Assembly: GCF_035046485.1 (NCBI RefSeq)
Contig: NC_085136.1
Coordinates: 321,746,175 to 321,810,174, forward strand
Length of the DNA: 64,000 nt
Direction: 5' to 3'
DNA from: Aedes albopictus
Taxonomy: Eukaryota > Arthropoda > Insecta > Diptera > Culicidae
In this document: piece by piece, positions 10,432-22,915 of the stretch
Position numbering within the stretch: position 1 is the stretch's first letter
How the letters are laid out: each line of letters opens with the position of its first letter
Notes under the pieces: model-generated
Seen by the model: only the letters and a program-made list of their open reading frames with translations
Databases searched by the model: none
What the model was told of the DNA's origin: nothing
Made by a program: the position numbers and the translations under genes

Positions 10432-11743
10432 GCGGGGCAAAAGTTCGCAGTGGGTCTTTTTCTGAGCACGAGTTAAGAACCCAAACAAATATGTATGGGT
10501 TCGACACATAATCAGGTCGGTTACTCGTCATTAAAAATTGGAACGATTTCGTTTTGGTTTGGCAGAGTTATGCAAAAAAATGTGTTTCTAGGTGTTTTGA
10601 TAGAATTTTAGGACCTTTTGGAATAACAATTTTTAGTAACAGGAAGAAGAAGAATCCCACAACCTCTTCATGTCGGAGAATCGTTATTCCACAGTAGTTC
10701 GCGAGGTGCACTCGAATAAACAATAAACTACTAGTGCTTCTTGTAGAAAGGGACATTGTTAAAACCTCGACATTTGGGCAAAAGTTCGCACTAGATTTCT
10801 GGATCTAGTACACCAATATAATTACAGAATCTTTGAAGCAATCATGATTTCGTATAGAAACTACTATATATGATTAATATGTGTAGTATGCACCCTGAAT
10901 TCGTTGCGGCAGAGGGTTTGAACTTAGTTTTGTAAGAAGATTGATTGTAAGGCAACATTATGTTCGCCCATATAAATCAAGAAATGAAAAATGGCTAAAA
11001 AAACCTGTTACCGCGACAGTAAAACTACGGACTTTTAGTCTGCTCTGAAACACAGTGCCTTGAGCGTGGTTGAACCACAACAAAACCTTTTAAAAAATTT
11101 TCTTCGTCATCCTCGTCGTGTATTTTCGTATTTTTCTGAAGGTCTTATGTTCATCTACTTTATCGGGGTCTTTCATAGCTTGGTTTGTAAATTCACAGTT
11201 ATAATTCATCACCATACTGACGGGAATAAGATTCGATTACGGTCTCGTTCAACAGTTCTGCTGCATATTTGATTTTTTTTTCGTGTATTTTGTGCAACAC
11301 AGTAACGCTGGAAAGGACAGCTCTTAGTTAATAGTTGTGGATTTTTTTATAAAGCACATTCTGTAGCTGAACACCAGGTCGTATTCCAGTTAGGGCGTAA
11401 TGCTTAGAACATAAAGAAACAGATTTCATGACTAGAGTGAAAAGACGAACATGAATTAATATGAAATAAATGAACATCACACCAATGTACTAACCTGTAG
11501 AAGGTGTAAACTTTTGCCCCGCATAATGTGAACTTTTGCCCCCACTATGGGGCAATAGTTCGCATTGGAGTACTTTAATTAAAATTTGTATTACTAAAAC
11601 GACAAAAGGAACGCGAAAAAATCTAGTACTACGTTTTGAAGGCAACATGATAGGGACCCGTTTAACGAAGAAAAACGATATTGTTTTCTTTTCGTTTAAT
11701 AGTTATTTTGTGGAATCTGTTAGGTGCAAACTTTTGCCCCGCT
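10432..11743. mobile_element. Inverted-repeat element with GCGGGGCAAAAGTTCGCA ends
   Basis: GCGGGGCAAAAGTTCGCA at 10432 faces TGCAAACTTTTGCCCCGC at 11743. Further copies of the motif lie inside in both orientations (around 10773, 11512, 11531 and 11552). No transposase frame is seen and no clear target duplication was found. It is probably a non-autonomous DNA element or a nested pair. Confidence 0.55.
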
Positions 11744-11901
11744 GCACAAATATTTCATCTCCTCAAAAAAAGTCCCCATGCAAAATTTCAGCTCAATCGG
11801 ACTTCGCTAAGGGTTTGACCAAAGCGGTCAAAGTTTGGCTGTTTTGAAACACGAAAAATATCAATGTAGTTTCCATGAAAATTTCGAAATCGAAAATATT
11901 T

Positions 11902-12140
11902 TGTTTATGCCAAATGCTTTAAAGACAAGGTATTTGGCGTACATTGCTCAAAATTTCTAGAGCACCGTTTTTTTAGAACCGTTGAACGGATTTGGATTAA
12001 AATGCATCACGCTGTTGACAACCACTGAAGAATTAGCGTGATGCATTTTCATCCAAATCCGTTCAACGGTTCTAAAAAACGGTGCTCTAGAAATTTTGAG
12101 CTATGTACTTCAAATACCTTGTCCTTCAAAGTGCATGAAA
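11902..12140. repeat. Foldback repeat
   Basis: Two arms of about 110 bp are near-perfect reverse complements around a centre near 12020-12030 (TTGACAACCACTGAAGAA). The arms share TTCTAGAGCACCGTTTTTT and GTTGAACGGATTTGG. The structure is MITE-like; no target duplication was identified. Confidence 0.75.
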
Positions 12141-12324
12141 CGTCGAGATCTGGTGTTATCTCAAAAAATTTTTTTGGAAAACAAATTACTTTTTGGACTT
12201 TTTGAGTTGGGGGAGTGAAATGAATTTGAAATGGAGGATTTGAATTTAGTTGCTGAAATATTCATGGCAATAGTACTGGAACATGCCTTATATCATCGTT
12301 GGCAACTGCTAGCATACTATATGT

Positions 12325-12860
12325 CATATTTCGTTAGGGTGGCTCACTTAATTTGCATTAGGATGGTCCTTTTTGTAGAAAATTAAAAAAAAGATAATAG
12401 TATTAAATATCTTTTTTATTATAGTAAGTAAATTTCAATATTGAATATATATAATATTTCATTAGGGTGGCTCATTTATTTTTATTGAGGGTGGTTCTTT
12501 GAGATCGAAATTAAGAACAAAAAAAATCTAGTAAATTTATCAGTCATATTTTTGTATAGTCTGAAACCATGATCCTTTATTGACATGTAACACTTTGTTA
12601 AGATATTCCTACATCAACATGTGAAAAGGGCTTAACAAGCATTGCGAATTTCTGCTTCTCCTGTCCCTCCCGGGCGTATCCCCAATTATTCATGAATTCT
12701 TTTATTTTCTTTTTATAAATTTTGAATCTTTTTTTGTGCTTCACTTGTTTTGCATAAGGGTGATCCTTTTTGTATAGTATTTTCCATTAGGATTGTTCTT
12801 TCAGTTGGAAATTAAGAACAAAAAATATTTCCAGAAAACTCATCCAGGTAATATTTTTGT
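12325..12860. repeat. Degenerate direct repeats with AGGGTGGCTCA
   Basis: TTCGTTAGGGTGGCTCACTT (about 12328) and TTTCATTAGGGTGGCTCATT (about 12456) are roughly 130 bp apart. Related GGATGGTCCTTTTTGTA and GGGTGATCCTTTTTGTATAG also recur. This is probably remnant transposon sequence. Confidence 0.45.
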
Positions 12861-12899
12861 ATAGCTTCAAACCACGACTTCCTACAAATCCTTCGGTGA

Positions 12900-13520
12900 C
12901 CTATCTATAATGAGACAATAACTAATAAAATATTACTTTGAAATTATCGCTTTCTACTTGCAAATGATATCCCCTGTACTTTACGAGCCATTGAAGAACC
13001 TTCTCTGCATCTTGAGATGTCATAATTTTGTTAATAAAAATAAACAACAATCATCATAACCGCTTTTCGAGCATGGAAAATTTTTCAACTACGTTTTAAG
13101 ACAGTTTTATTGCTCCTCTTAATACAGTTTGCAAAACTTCTCCAAGTGGACCAATTAGCCGGAAGGTGCTCTTAAAGAGTTCATTACATCATACATCAAT
13201 GATTCAGATTTATTGCAAGTTTTATGAAATTGGTCACGAAAATCTCTCATAGAGCCAAACAAAACTTGGAATGTTGCTTGAGTATTGTATATTTTGTTCG
13301 TCCCATCACGTTAGAGTTTAGGTTCACTCACCACTTGGGTATGCTACAGGTAGCTAATGTATATTTTGTTTAGATAGATAAAAAGCAACCTACTGTTGTT
13401 TTTCGCCAGTAACGTATTTGTGTTCTCGGAAAAGAAGCAGCCCAAGGCCAAGAATCTTTCAAGAAAAGATAAACAAATCAGTAAGCTCTACAGGGGATAG
13501 ACAAAATGGTCGGGACAGGC
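12900..13520. other. Intronic sequence without recognised features
   Basis: AT-rich stretch with no domain, exon or repeat boundary that I can support. Confidence 0.35.
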
Positions 13521-14319
13521 AAAATTTTCACTTTCCAAAAAAATAATCATATAGTTGTAAAGTGTACTCCAGTATGTTCCGCACTAACGAACAGTAGAGT
13601 GTTTTAAGGACATACACGTCGGTGAATTCTGAAGCATGCCGACGTATAAAACCTAACACAGAATACGCTTTTGCTGTTACAATTCCTACATGTTCATTGA
13701 AGCTGAGCTTTTCATCCACGACGACTCCAAGGTCGCAGATTGACGTTACATGTTCCAATTGTTCTCCATCCATATTGTAACGATAGTGACGGGGATTGTG
13801 GGAGCGAGTAAACGATATGATTTTACTTTTTTTTTTTTTGTTATTTACACGCATGCCGTTATCACTGCACCAAACTAACACTGTGTTGATGTCCTCTTGG
13901 AGGTCGGCCCCGAGCAGAAGAGAATAACAACAGCATAACAAAATGCGTTATTTTGGCAAAATAACTGCATAATGGAATTAGTAATTTTCATGTTATTAAC
14001 ATAACATATTGAGTTATAAACTTGTCTGTCATAAGCGGCAAAATAACAAGTCACATAACAAAAATTTGTTCCTGAAAAATCAATTTAATAACATGTTTTG
14101 TTAGTGGCAATAACAACTTAATAACAGTGAATTTGGGAAATATTTCAATAACAAATTTTGATATTAAAGAGTTATTGATAACATTCCGAAAGCAAAATTA
14201 GGGTAAAAACAAACTTTTTTTACTCATTTTTGGGTAATTATTTTAAGTGTGTTATTCTATTTTTAGAAAATAATAGGTCACATAAAAAAAATTTTGAATT
14301 CATTATAAAACTTACAAAC

Positions 14320-14390
14320 ATGGACGGGATTTGAACCTCCAATCCTGCTATCGTAAATTTACAGTCGCTTTTACCAATGAGGCTATCACA
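14320..14390 (-). repeat. tRNA-like sequence
   Basis: The minus strand has GATAGCCTCATTGGTAAAAG (box A region) and GGAGGTTCAAATCCCGTCC (box B and T-arm). The central part contains GTAAATTTACGAT. It is tRNA-derived; no proper anticodon stem closes. Confidence 0.5.
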
Positions 14391-14430
14391 GCACTTGCAG
14401 TGAGGGACGATAGAAGCTTTACTGGTTCTA

Positions 14431-14725
14431 CACAGAAAAAAATATGTAATTAAAATTCAGCGAGAAATCATGCACATAAAGGGAATGCTAGAGTTGGTGC
14501 ACTTTTACATGAGATATAATGTAAAATTACATTACCATCGTATAAATTTCCGCCAACCATCGCGTAAACCATCATGGACTCCAACCGGTTACGTGACAAT
14601 TAGCGGAAATTTACACGATTGTAACGTAATTTTACATGAAATCTCATGTAAATATGCACTAACTCTAGCATTCCCTTTATGTGCATGATTTCTCGCTGAG
14701 TTTTACATGAATATTTTTTTCTGTG
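14431..14725. mobile_element. TA-flanked MITE
   Basis: The ends CACAGAAAAAAATAT and ATATTTTTTTCTGTG are flanked by TA (14429-14430 and 14726-14727). The long arms are complementary for more than 100 bases. It is Tc1/mariner-like in its target duplication and encodes nothing. Confidence 0.85.
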
Positions 14726-14967
14726 TACGTATTGCCAGTTTCCCCATTCCCCCATTTCATGTTTGCCAGTCGCAGGACAAAAATAGACAGAGATTTGAAT
14801 GCAAGATCAAACAATGAACCTCTCTCTCTTACCAACAGCGCTATCGCGGTGCGCAGACATGTGCACTATAACACTAATAACAGTGGTGGCGTTCGCATGG
14901 CCCGTCATCGGCTGTTTCGGAACAAAGAGAACGACAGAAAAGTTGCTAGTCGACTCTTCGTCATGGG

Positions 14968-15516
14968 TAGTAATCCTACATTATAGAGATCTGCGAAGGC
15001 GGCCATTTGTAAGCCAATCGTGCAGAGAGAACTGTCAAAGTGTGAGCCAAATGAACATGCTTACCGTTCGTAGGAAGGCGTCGTTTGAACGGTATTGCAA
15101 TCGGAACTAAATAAATTAAAATTATTTATTTTTATTGTCGAGAAATTGACGGCATATGTAAGATTAGTAAAAAGATAAAATTTAATTATTTCTGCTTTCA
15201 AAAGTTCATGCTTATGGCGAAACTTTTGTTGCTGAACTTCTCGAAAAAACTTCCATTGCTGCTTCTCACTTCACTTCTGTCGATATGATTAGCGTAACAC
15301 TTTGCAATAAATGTCAGATTTCTGCGATTGCTCCGCTATTTTTTCAAAATTTAAAAAAAAAATTTAAACAGAACAACTTGAACCACAACGAAGTCACGCA
15401 CAAAGTTTGAACCTTTGGCTTTGTAGCAAGTGTTGGCAGCTGTTGTAAACAAAACGAACAGCGTTGCCGAATGGACATATGTAACTTCCGCTTATCTCTA
15501 TAATGTAGGATTACTA
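14968..15516. mobile_element. hAT-like MITE with 8-bp target duplication
   Basis: The ends TAGTAATCCTACATTATAGA and TCTATAATGTAGGATTACTA are inverted repeats of about 23 bp. GTCATGGG lies on both sides (14960-14967 and 15517-15524). An 8-bp duplication fits hAT. The interior is non-coding. Confidence 0.85.
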
Positions 15517-15524
15517 GTCATGGG

Positions 15525-16980
15525 GTGCATTTTGGCGACGACAAAGATTCTTTCCAGACGGAGATGATTTTTTTTTTGTTCGCGTTGTGAGAACGGCGAT
15601 TATACACGTACCTACGTGAGCGAATGTAAAAGGTAATTATATCATATGCCGATATGATTACTTCTGCAGATGCTGTTTAGTTTTATTCTGTTTTAGATTA
15701 TTTTTAGTAATGAAAAAAGATATTTATGACATAATGTCAAACAATATATGATCGAATAATAATGGATCGAAAGAAAAAAGTTATAATAGACAAATGCAAT
15801 CATCAATTGAGCAGAATTGTCTGTATAGTTGACATTTTTATTGATTAGAATTATTTAGTAGGTACCATATTTGCTATCTCCACTCTCACTAACATTCATT
15901 ACTACGTAATACATAATCTGTTGGGTACTTTTTGACGTTATAATTAGAGGTTAGAATAGCAGTACTGTTAAAATGACATATAAATTCAACTAAGTTTACT
16001 CAATTTTGAGATAAAAAAAACTCATTTGCAGATGTATCACTTTTTGAAGCTAAAATTTTACTTAACCTATAAGAATTGGGAATCGTAGAAAAGTGATAGA
16101 AATTTGGCACCGTAACGGGACTGGGATATTGAAAGAAGGAAATTAATACAAAGATAAACATATCAATAGCTATGATGCTATATTTACCCAAAACTCAAAT
16201 TATAGCAATGAATAAAATAAAAAATACGGAAGAGTCTGATGAAATTTCTAGAAGTTGCAATGCTTTTATTTTTTACTTCATAATATGAAACAGCAGATAA
16301 TAAAATAAAGAAGGTAAACTATGTAATGGTTATATCTGCGATAAATTTTCTCCGATTTTGACAATATTGATCTCATTTAATCCAGATTTATTTTTTCCAT
16401 CAAAACCAAATCCGACTGAACCGATCTGGTCATCGTGAGTTAAGAAAAAACCCGAATTGCCATACACGTGGATTTTTTCATAGACCAGCTGCAATTGGCT
16501 TCTTTAGTGGTGTTGAGATAATTCCATATTCACAATCTACATGCCAAACTGAGCCGAAATCCAAATTTTCATGAACTTTGGTGCCCGGGAACCTATTTAA
16601 AAATCGATTTAAAGTTTGTATGGGATAAATGGAAGAGGAAGACAAATTGATGAGTGAATATGCAGTTGCTTTCCCTCAAATGCTGTAAATAACGTTGTAG
16701 AATGACGTAGGTTTTGTTTCAAAATTAGTTTTAGTTTAGATAGCAATACCATGAAGTATTTGTGCACTCTCAATAATACAATAATAACCAAACTTGTTCC
16801 ACAACAGAATGTAATATTGAAATGTTATTTAAGGGCTGCATACCAATTGCTTGGTCATAACAAAATAAGATTGTCCAACAAAACATGTTATGGAAACGTA
16901 ATGCCTTGATAATTCAATAATAACAAAACAAGATATAAAAACAGGTTTTGTGATTTCGTAGTTATTAATTTGATATTCCC
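15525..16980. other. Interior of the 3.1 kb element, nothing coding
   Basis: AT-rich sequence with no domain. It probably contains the right half of the enclosing inverted-repeat element, with ATAACA motifs from about 16855 on. Confidence 0.4.
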
Positions 16981-17082
16981 CTCTGCTCGGGGCAGAGTCG
17001 AGGGGTGAACACACCACACGAAAGAATTTAAGGTCGTCAGCAAACAAAAGTTTAATGAAAGAAGTTACACCCGTGAACTTTA

Positions 17083-19624
17083 CACGGTGTTCAATAAGTT
17101 CGGATACACAGTAAAATCGAATTTATTTCCCATCTATAGTTCAGATTTGCAAAGTGAATGTATTAATTGAAAGCTCACATAATACTGATCAAATACAGTA
17201 TATGTTTTGAAATAAACTGTCCTTTATCCTTTTGTAATAATTGCAAATGTGTCTCAAGTTACTTTCGGCCAGCACGCACGTCTGTCATTGGTATTTTGTC
17301 TAGTTTTTATTGAGTAATGGTGTTAAATTAAATCAAATTAGGTTGTTGTCCTCAGCATTAGTGGTAGCAACTATGGCCATACGAAAAAATCTAGAAGATT
17401 CAGATTGGGTGAAGTACGGACTCATTTTATTTTTATCTTTAGAATTGCTTAAATTGCCGCTGTACCTGTTTTAATGATTTTTGTTCTGCTATTCTGCTAC
17501 TCTGCTATTATCAACGCATCCCCTGGCTTTCGCCCATCTGCGTTGTCTTTTCACTAGGCAATACGTCTACCAATTGATGTTTATGGGCTTGCCGGACCAA
17601 GTCATGTAGCTAAGCCAAACACCCCACCTACAACTGTTGGGTAGGCACCATTGTCCCGCCCACTGGTCTTTTACAGCTACTTGTAGGTGCATGTGTGCGT
17701 GTAAGTATTGGTGTATGTGTGTTAGTGTTGGTGTATTGTAGGCGCCAACTCGTTCTAATCCACTCTGATTGCTAACACCCTATTGAACCATTACCCTTAA
17801 ATCTGGCAATCTATGAAATAGAATGAGTTAAGCGCCTGGACATAATAGTCAGTTATTCAAACAAGGAATATTAGTAATAAAGTGAAGATATAACGAAGTA
17901 ACGCCCCGAACCTCGAGAGCACAAGCCCCAAGAACCAAATGACAGGCTGCGCTAATAGTCGATCGACTGGCCACCACCAGTGGATAACCAATCGAGCAAA
18001 CCCTCCAGCACAAACCGCCACCAGCTCTCCCGACCTGCGCCCAACAAATCCGAGGCACAGCCCAGCCATAGCTTCACCTTAAAACCAAAATCTAGATTGC
18101 AGAGCACAATACTTCCCAAGTAACCACGCAGCTCGGGCCGCAAATCACGCACAACACGTTACAAATAAGACAAACACTACCCCGCCCGTACAGCCGAAAC
18201 CGATCTAGGGTAGAGAAGGGTCTCTTTCCACTCCAACCCGGACTCAACTGCACCCACAGGGTAGCGCACTCCACACACACTGCACTCATTCATCCATCAC
18301 AACTCGAGCCGCAAGCTCACCTGGGTTGCTTCTATCCGCATGACCTCACCCAACCCGTAACACAGAGTTTAAATCCCTCTCTTGCATTACAAAGCAGTCC
18401 CTGTTCCCAAAGTTTGTGCGTGGTATAAATGAGATTATAAAGCTGAAGAAATCGTCACCAATACAACCGTCAACAATGAACACTCAATGGTGTCGACAGA
18501 ATCAATGACGACCTCCTCAGTCCCAATCCCAATTATCCTACACTACCCAAGTAACCACAATGCTGAAGCCGTACGCACTGCACGTACGAAGTACATACAG
18601 ACCTAACCGCACCGCCTAAACAAACCACCTAGGCCGAACACAAGCGAAAAGCGGCGCCACCACTGTTAAACCACTACTATACCAGTAGGTCCTTTTCCTT
18701 CCGACGTTCCTTTTTCCTTCCCTTTTCCGTCAGGTAAATGATGAATAGGCTCGTGTTCATGGCGATGGCACAAATTTCCCAAATGGAGGAGAACGTGCCT
18801 CTAGAGCCGACCTACTGATACCTGATACCTGATACCAGTAGGTATAATCGCAATTCAGCAATCGTAGATCCATTCCCCGCTCCTACTCAGCCCTAACGAT
18901 CCATATCAATGCTTGTCAATATATGCACCCCACACACGCAACCCCCACAACCCAACAGTATGGTCACTTGAGTATCCCTGGGATTTTGATTACATGATGG
19001 TCAGGGATCACAGCCATCAAAACGTTCCACACTTTGCCAGGGCTTGCGACCTGTAGTCATGATGATTTTCGCTATGGGAAACCATGATGGCTAGCGGTGT
19101 TACCTGTTTTAATGATTTTTGTTTTGCCAAAAAGCAAGGCTGCGTTATATCTCAGTTTAATCCATGATTATCTTTTCCAAAACTTGATTATATCCCTATT
19201 GTGGCAAATTTTAACCAAAATTGGCATAATGTAATGTATTTATGCCTTTTTCATAGATTTAAGCACATTTTTACTAAACTTGCAAATTTATCACCATATT
19301 ATCGCTGAAATTGCAGCGTAAAGCTTTTGTCTATTAATTTAGTTAGTTTAATTTAGAATAGTGAACTAACTCAAAAGTCAACGTTTTAGACTTCTGTAGC
19401 TTGAGCAACTTATCGAAAATCATTCCAGCGTGCCGGAGCTAACAAACTTTAGATACATCTAAGGCTTATAAAAAAAAGTAGAAAAATATTTTATTCAAAA
19501 CCATATGCTATATTTGATTAGTGTTATATGACCTTTCAATAAATACATTTACTTTGAAAATCTGAATTACAGATGTGAAATTAATTCAAGTTATATGGTG
19601 TATCCGAACTTATTGAACACCGTG
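17083..19624. mobile_element. TA-flanked inverted-repeat element, 2.5 kb
   Basis: CACGGTGTTCAATAAGTTCG at 17083 faces CGAACTTATTGAACACCGTG ending at 19624, with TA outside each end. The similarity of the arms extends inward for about 100 bp. The terminal sequence and TA target suggest Tc1/mariner. No transposase is left. A 1.6 kb insertion (17486-19101) lies inside. Confidence 0.8.
17486..19101. mobile_element. Insertion flanked by a 22-bp direct repeat
   Basis: ACCTGTTTTAATGATTTTTG (first 20 of 22 bases) occurs at 17464-17485 and at 19102-19123, exactly bracketing 1616 bp whose base composition differs (GC- and CA-rich) from the AT-rich host element. No inverted ends are seen. A long, perfect duplication is typical of target-primed retrotransposition, so a LINE-derived or other retro-insertion is likely. 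A short TACCTGA repeat lies at about 18819-18842. No reverse transcriptase was recognised. Confidence 0.6.
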
Positions 19625-19626
19625 TA

Positions 19627-20522
19627 GGATCTAAACCGATGTCAATTATTCACAGGTCCGGGTGAACATATATGTTTGCCTGTATTTGCCGATAAAAATA
19701 TGTAAACAAACCGATCAGCTGATCGCGACGTCACGTTCGCCAGAAAATTTGTTCGCAGCTTCTGGAACGTGACGTCACCTTCGGCAACTTCGTGCGATTT
19801 CGGCTTGCCGAAGTTGACATGACACGACTACTACTTCAAAATTATCATATCACTTTGCCCGATGGGCCTAACCTGGTGAAATTTAGAACATTGGATCTAA
19901 ACTCAAGAGTCAAGAATAGTTTGGATGACCTAGGATATTCCAACTGACCTTCCAGAAAACTTACTGGACATGATAGATTACAAATCGTAGCTTTGTATTA
20001 TGAAAGAAGTTACCGTAACACCCCAAGACTTAAGGATCTAAACTCAAGATTAGTTTGGATGTCCTAGGATATCCAGAGAAATATATTCTGCATAACATTC
20101 TACCGTTTTTATGCTAGAAAAAACCTCATGATAACGCATCGAAAAATTCCGACTTCAAAGGGTTAAAGAAGTTAATTTTTCAGGCGATTATATGAACGGG
20201 AAACTTCACATAGTTGGATAGCCATATCTACCAGGTTCTGAAGAAACTTTGTAAAAATGAATCTATTTAGAACCAAAACCTTATTATTTGCTGATATGTA
20301 TTGTGGAACTGTCTGAATCTTCACATTAATTTTGTAAATTCGATTTTGCCTTCTATTTCACTTTACTTATAAATTATGTACTTCTAAAATGATAAGGCTA
20401 CATCAGAACAACAAGCTACTGAAATGAACTTTCGACCAAGTTTCGAGGAGCTTCTAAGGCAGCTTTTTCGGTGCAAATGAGGTTAACATAGACCTTGCAG
20501 GAGCTTCTATGCGTAGTGTGAT
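19627..20522. other. Intronic sequence with one local duplication
   Basis: A segment with GGATCTAAACTCAAGA...GTTTGGATG.CCTAGGATAT occurs at about 19891 and again at about 20033, in direct orientation. Otherwise nothing is recognised. Confidence 0.45.
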
Positions 20523-20525
20523 CTA

Positions 20526-21535
20526 CACTTCCGATCAAAACTTTGGGGTCACCCCCTCAAAAACATGTAACTTTTTTAGGCCAATATCTCCGCCAATTTG
20601 CGTCTGATTACAAAACCCTGAGTCTCATTCAAAAGATAATAAGTCTAAGTAATTTTGAACAAGCTTTAGGTGAAACTTTTTCAAAAATATTTGTATGTAA
20701 ACTTAATCTAAAGTTGCCAAATTTTCTAAAAAAATGAATATAAACTAACGGCAGTGCCGCTGGAAATTGGGCCAACCAAATTTTAAGATAAGAGCGGTAA
20801 TATAAACTATTTTCTATTAGCTTTCGACTGCTTTTTACCGAATATAGCTAAAAAATCTAGGAAAAAGTTATTGAGTAAATTAACTTTTGATATCATCGAC
20901 CAAAAATTTGGGGTCACCCCTCAAAATGGTGTATCGGCCAAAAGTTTGGGGTCACTATCGTAAAACATGGAAAAGTGATTTGTTAATTTCTTCGTCATCT
21001 ATAGTTTATTTTTAATTATTTTTGACTTATTTCAAAGATAAATAAATAAATTTACATTTGATGTTTTTAATTTAACATATTCAACGATTTTTATATATAA
21101 AAATGTTATGTAAAGTTAACACATTTCACCAACTTTAAAAAAATTAGGCAATTTTACGTTTTAGTATGTAAATTTAAACAAATATGTGTGGTTCAATATC
21201 TATGCAGTAAGTACCATTCTTTATGTTTCAAATAAGCCAAGAAGAATTAAAATTGAATGAAAGATGACAAAGATATCAACAAATCACTTTTCCATGTTTT
21301 ACGACAGTGACCCCAAACTTTTGGCCGATGACATCAAGAGTTAATTTACTCAATAACTTTTTTCGTAGATTTTTTATCTAAGTTTGGTAAAAAGCAGTCG
21401 AAGGCTAATAAAAAATAGGTTATATTACCGCTCTCATCTTAAAATTTAGTCGACCAAATTTCCAGCGACACTGCCGTAAATTTATTCGCATGACATGTTT
21501 TTGAGGGGGTGACCCCAAACTTTTGATCGGGAGTG
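20526..21535. mobile_element. TA-flanked foldback element, 1.0 kb
   Basis: The ends CACTTCCGATCAAAACTTTG and AAACTTTTGATCGGGAGTG are inverted, with TA on both sides. Almost the entire 1010 bp folds back on itself: GGGGTCACCCC motifs near 20545 and 20910 have partners near 21310 and 21510. Mariner-type ends; non-coding. Confidence 0.85.
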
Positions 21536-21773
21536 TATAAGTAGCCAGACAATTCTGTTCAGAACTTTATTTGAACTTTGTGGGATTTGAAAGTGCAGTT
21601 TGTCATGGGATTGTACTACATAGAATATAAAACGTAAAACTATTCGGTTCGTTTGCAGGAAAACATAAAAATGCTAATGTTTTCAATTACTATGGGATTT
21701 TACGACTGGGAACTTGATGGAAAAGGGGGATGGCTTTCTCAGTCTTTGATTCAAGAACGATTTTTATCTACAT

Positions 21774-21814
21774 TCCCGACGTTTCGGCCTAGGGATTTGG
21801 CCTTTTTCAAGGGT
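21774..21814 (-). ncRNA. Hammerhead-like motif, left PLE arm
   Basis: This is the reverse-complement copy of the right-arm motif: GGCC stem, 9-base loop, GGCC, GAAACGTC. The CUGAUGA box is degenerate (CTTGAAAAA). It is oriented away from the coding frame. Confidence 0.45.
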
Positions 21815-21985
21815 CGCTGAAAACATGTATTTTAACATTTATCATTTAACATTTAACATTGAACATTTAACATTGAACATTTAACATTGAACATTTAACA
21901 TATAAACATTGATAAAAACTCACTAGTGTCTACCGTCTATCGTTTTTGTAGTTTTTGCATAGAATGCTCTTCTGGGTTGCTTTTC

Positions 21986-22589
21986 ATGTATACGTTTCAG
22001 CCCCACAATCGCCAGCCTACTGAAAAACGATTTTCCTCAAGTAAGAATAGCCTACAAAACACTACAAAACACAAAAACGATATTAAGATCGGTAAAAGAC
22101 CCTCTCCCCATACTTGACCAGCATAATGTAATCTACAGTCTAAGCTGTGAAAACTGTCAACAAACCTACATTGGGATGACTAGAAACCAATTAAAAACAC
22201 GTATGAACGGACACAGAAGCAATATACACGAATACACAAAACATATCCAAAACAACAAGACACAAACAGATGAAGAGATGATCAGATTAGGAGAAAAAAC
22301 AGTCGTGATGAAACACATTATCGAAAATAACCATATGTTCAACACAACACAACCAAAAATCCTAGATAGAACAAACAGAACTGCAAAATTACCCATACTA
22401 GAAATGTGTCATATTGCCAGTAGATCCAACACAGTTAACCACCGTACCGATGTCGATGGTCTAAGCACGACGTATGCTGGACTTCTACACTCTATCAAAA
22501 AGTCCAATAGTCGAAAACGACACACCACCACTACCATAGAACAAATGTCAACAGAACAAACGGTTCAAAATCATCTTCCACAAAACTGA
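21986..22589 (+). CDS. PLE GIY-YIG endonuclease domain, 5'-truncated
   Basis: The frame is open from about 21986 to the stop at 22587-22589. Visible parts, in order: FPQVRIAYKTL, a segment with DPLPILDQHNVIYSLSCENC (CxxC), TYIGMTRNQLKTRMNGH (the GIY-YIG core), a spacer, MKHIIENNHMF, KILDRTNRTAKLPILEMCHI and NHRTDVDGLSTTYAGLLHS. It parallels the minus-strand copy at 0.8-2.3 kb. In Penelope-like elements this nuclease nicks target DNA for integration. There is no RT upstream, so the element cannot move on its own. The frame is intact, which suggests a fairly young copy. Confidence 0.8.
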
Positions 22590-22874
22590 GAACGCACCCT
22601 AAAATGACCAATACCTCCCCTAAAGAAAAATTTCCACCATTCTTTTTAAACAGTCGTTACCAGTGCACAGTGTATAATACAAAAAATAAAAATCTAAAAT
22701 AACAACACGTATACATGAAAAGCAACCCAGAAGAGCATTCTATATGCAAAAACTACAAAAACGATAGACGGTAGACACTAGTGAGTTTTTATCAATGTTT
22801 ATATGTTAAATGTTCAATGTTAAATGTTCAATGTTAAATGTTAAATGATAAATGTTAAAATACATGTTTTCAGC

Positions 22875-22915
22875 GACCCTTGAAAAAGGCCAAATCCCTA
22901 GGCCGAAACGTCGGG
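22875..22915 (+). ncRNA. Hammerhead-like motif, right PLE arm
   Basis: CTTGAAAAAGGCC, a 9-base loop, GGCCGAAAC and GTCGGG are arranged like a minimal hammerhead with helix II and a nearly absent helix III. Such forms in Penelope-like elements are reported to cleave as dimers. The first conserved box is degenerate, so activity is doubtful. Confidence 0.5.

Larger units (their letters stand above)
13907..16993. mobile_element. 3.1 kb inverted-repeat element inside the LINE
   Basis: GCCCCGAGCAGA (13907-13918) faces TCTGCTCGGGGC (16982-16993). Subterminal sequences on both sides are rich in ATAACA/TGTTAT motifs. The element interrupts a non-LTR RT frame between CSPLDS and LQEDI. It carries a tRNA-like repeat (14320-14390) and two MITEs (14431-14725 and 14968-15516). 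No transposase was recognised. Confidence 0.65.
13528..17047 (-). pseudogene. Non-LTR retrotransposon RT, interrupted
   Basis: On the minus strand 17047-16994 encodes FIKLLFADDLKFFRVVCSPLDS (the FADD catalytic box), and 13917-13528 continues with LQEDINTVLVWCSDNGMRVN, KSKIISFTR, LGVVVDEKLSFNEHV and GFIRRHASEF. This is the palm-to-thumb region of a Jockey/CR1-type RT. The two parts are separated by an inverted-repeat element (13907-16993). Both ends of the LINE are missing. There is one obvious K-run artefact (a poly-T near 13830) and no promoter or intact ORF. It is a relic in the host intron. Confidence 0.8.
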
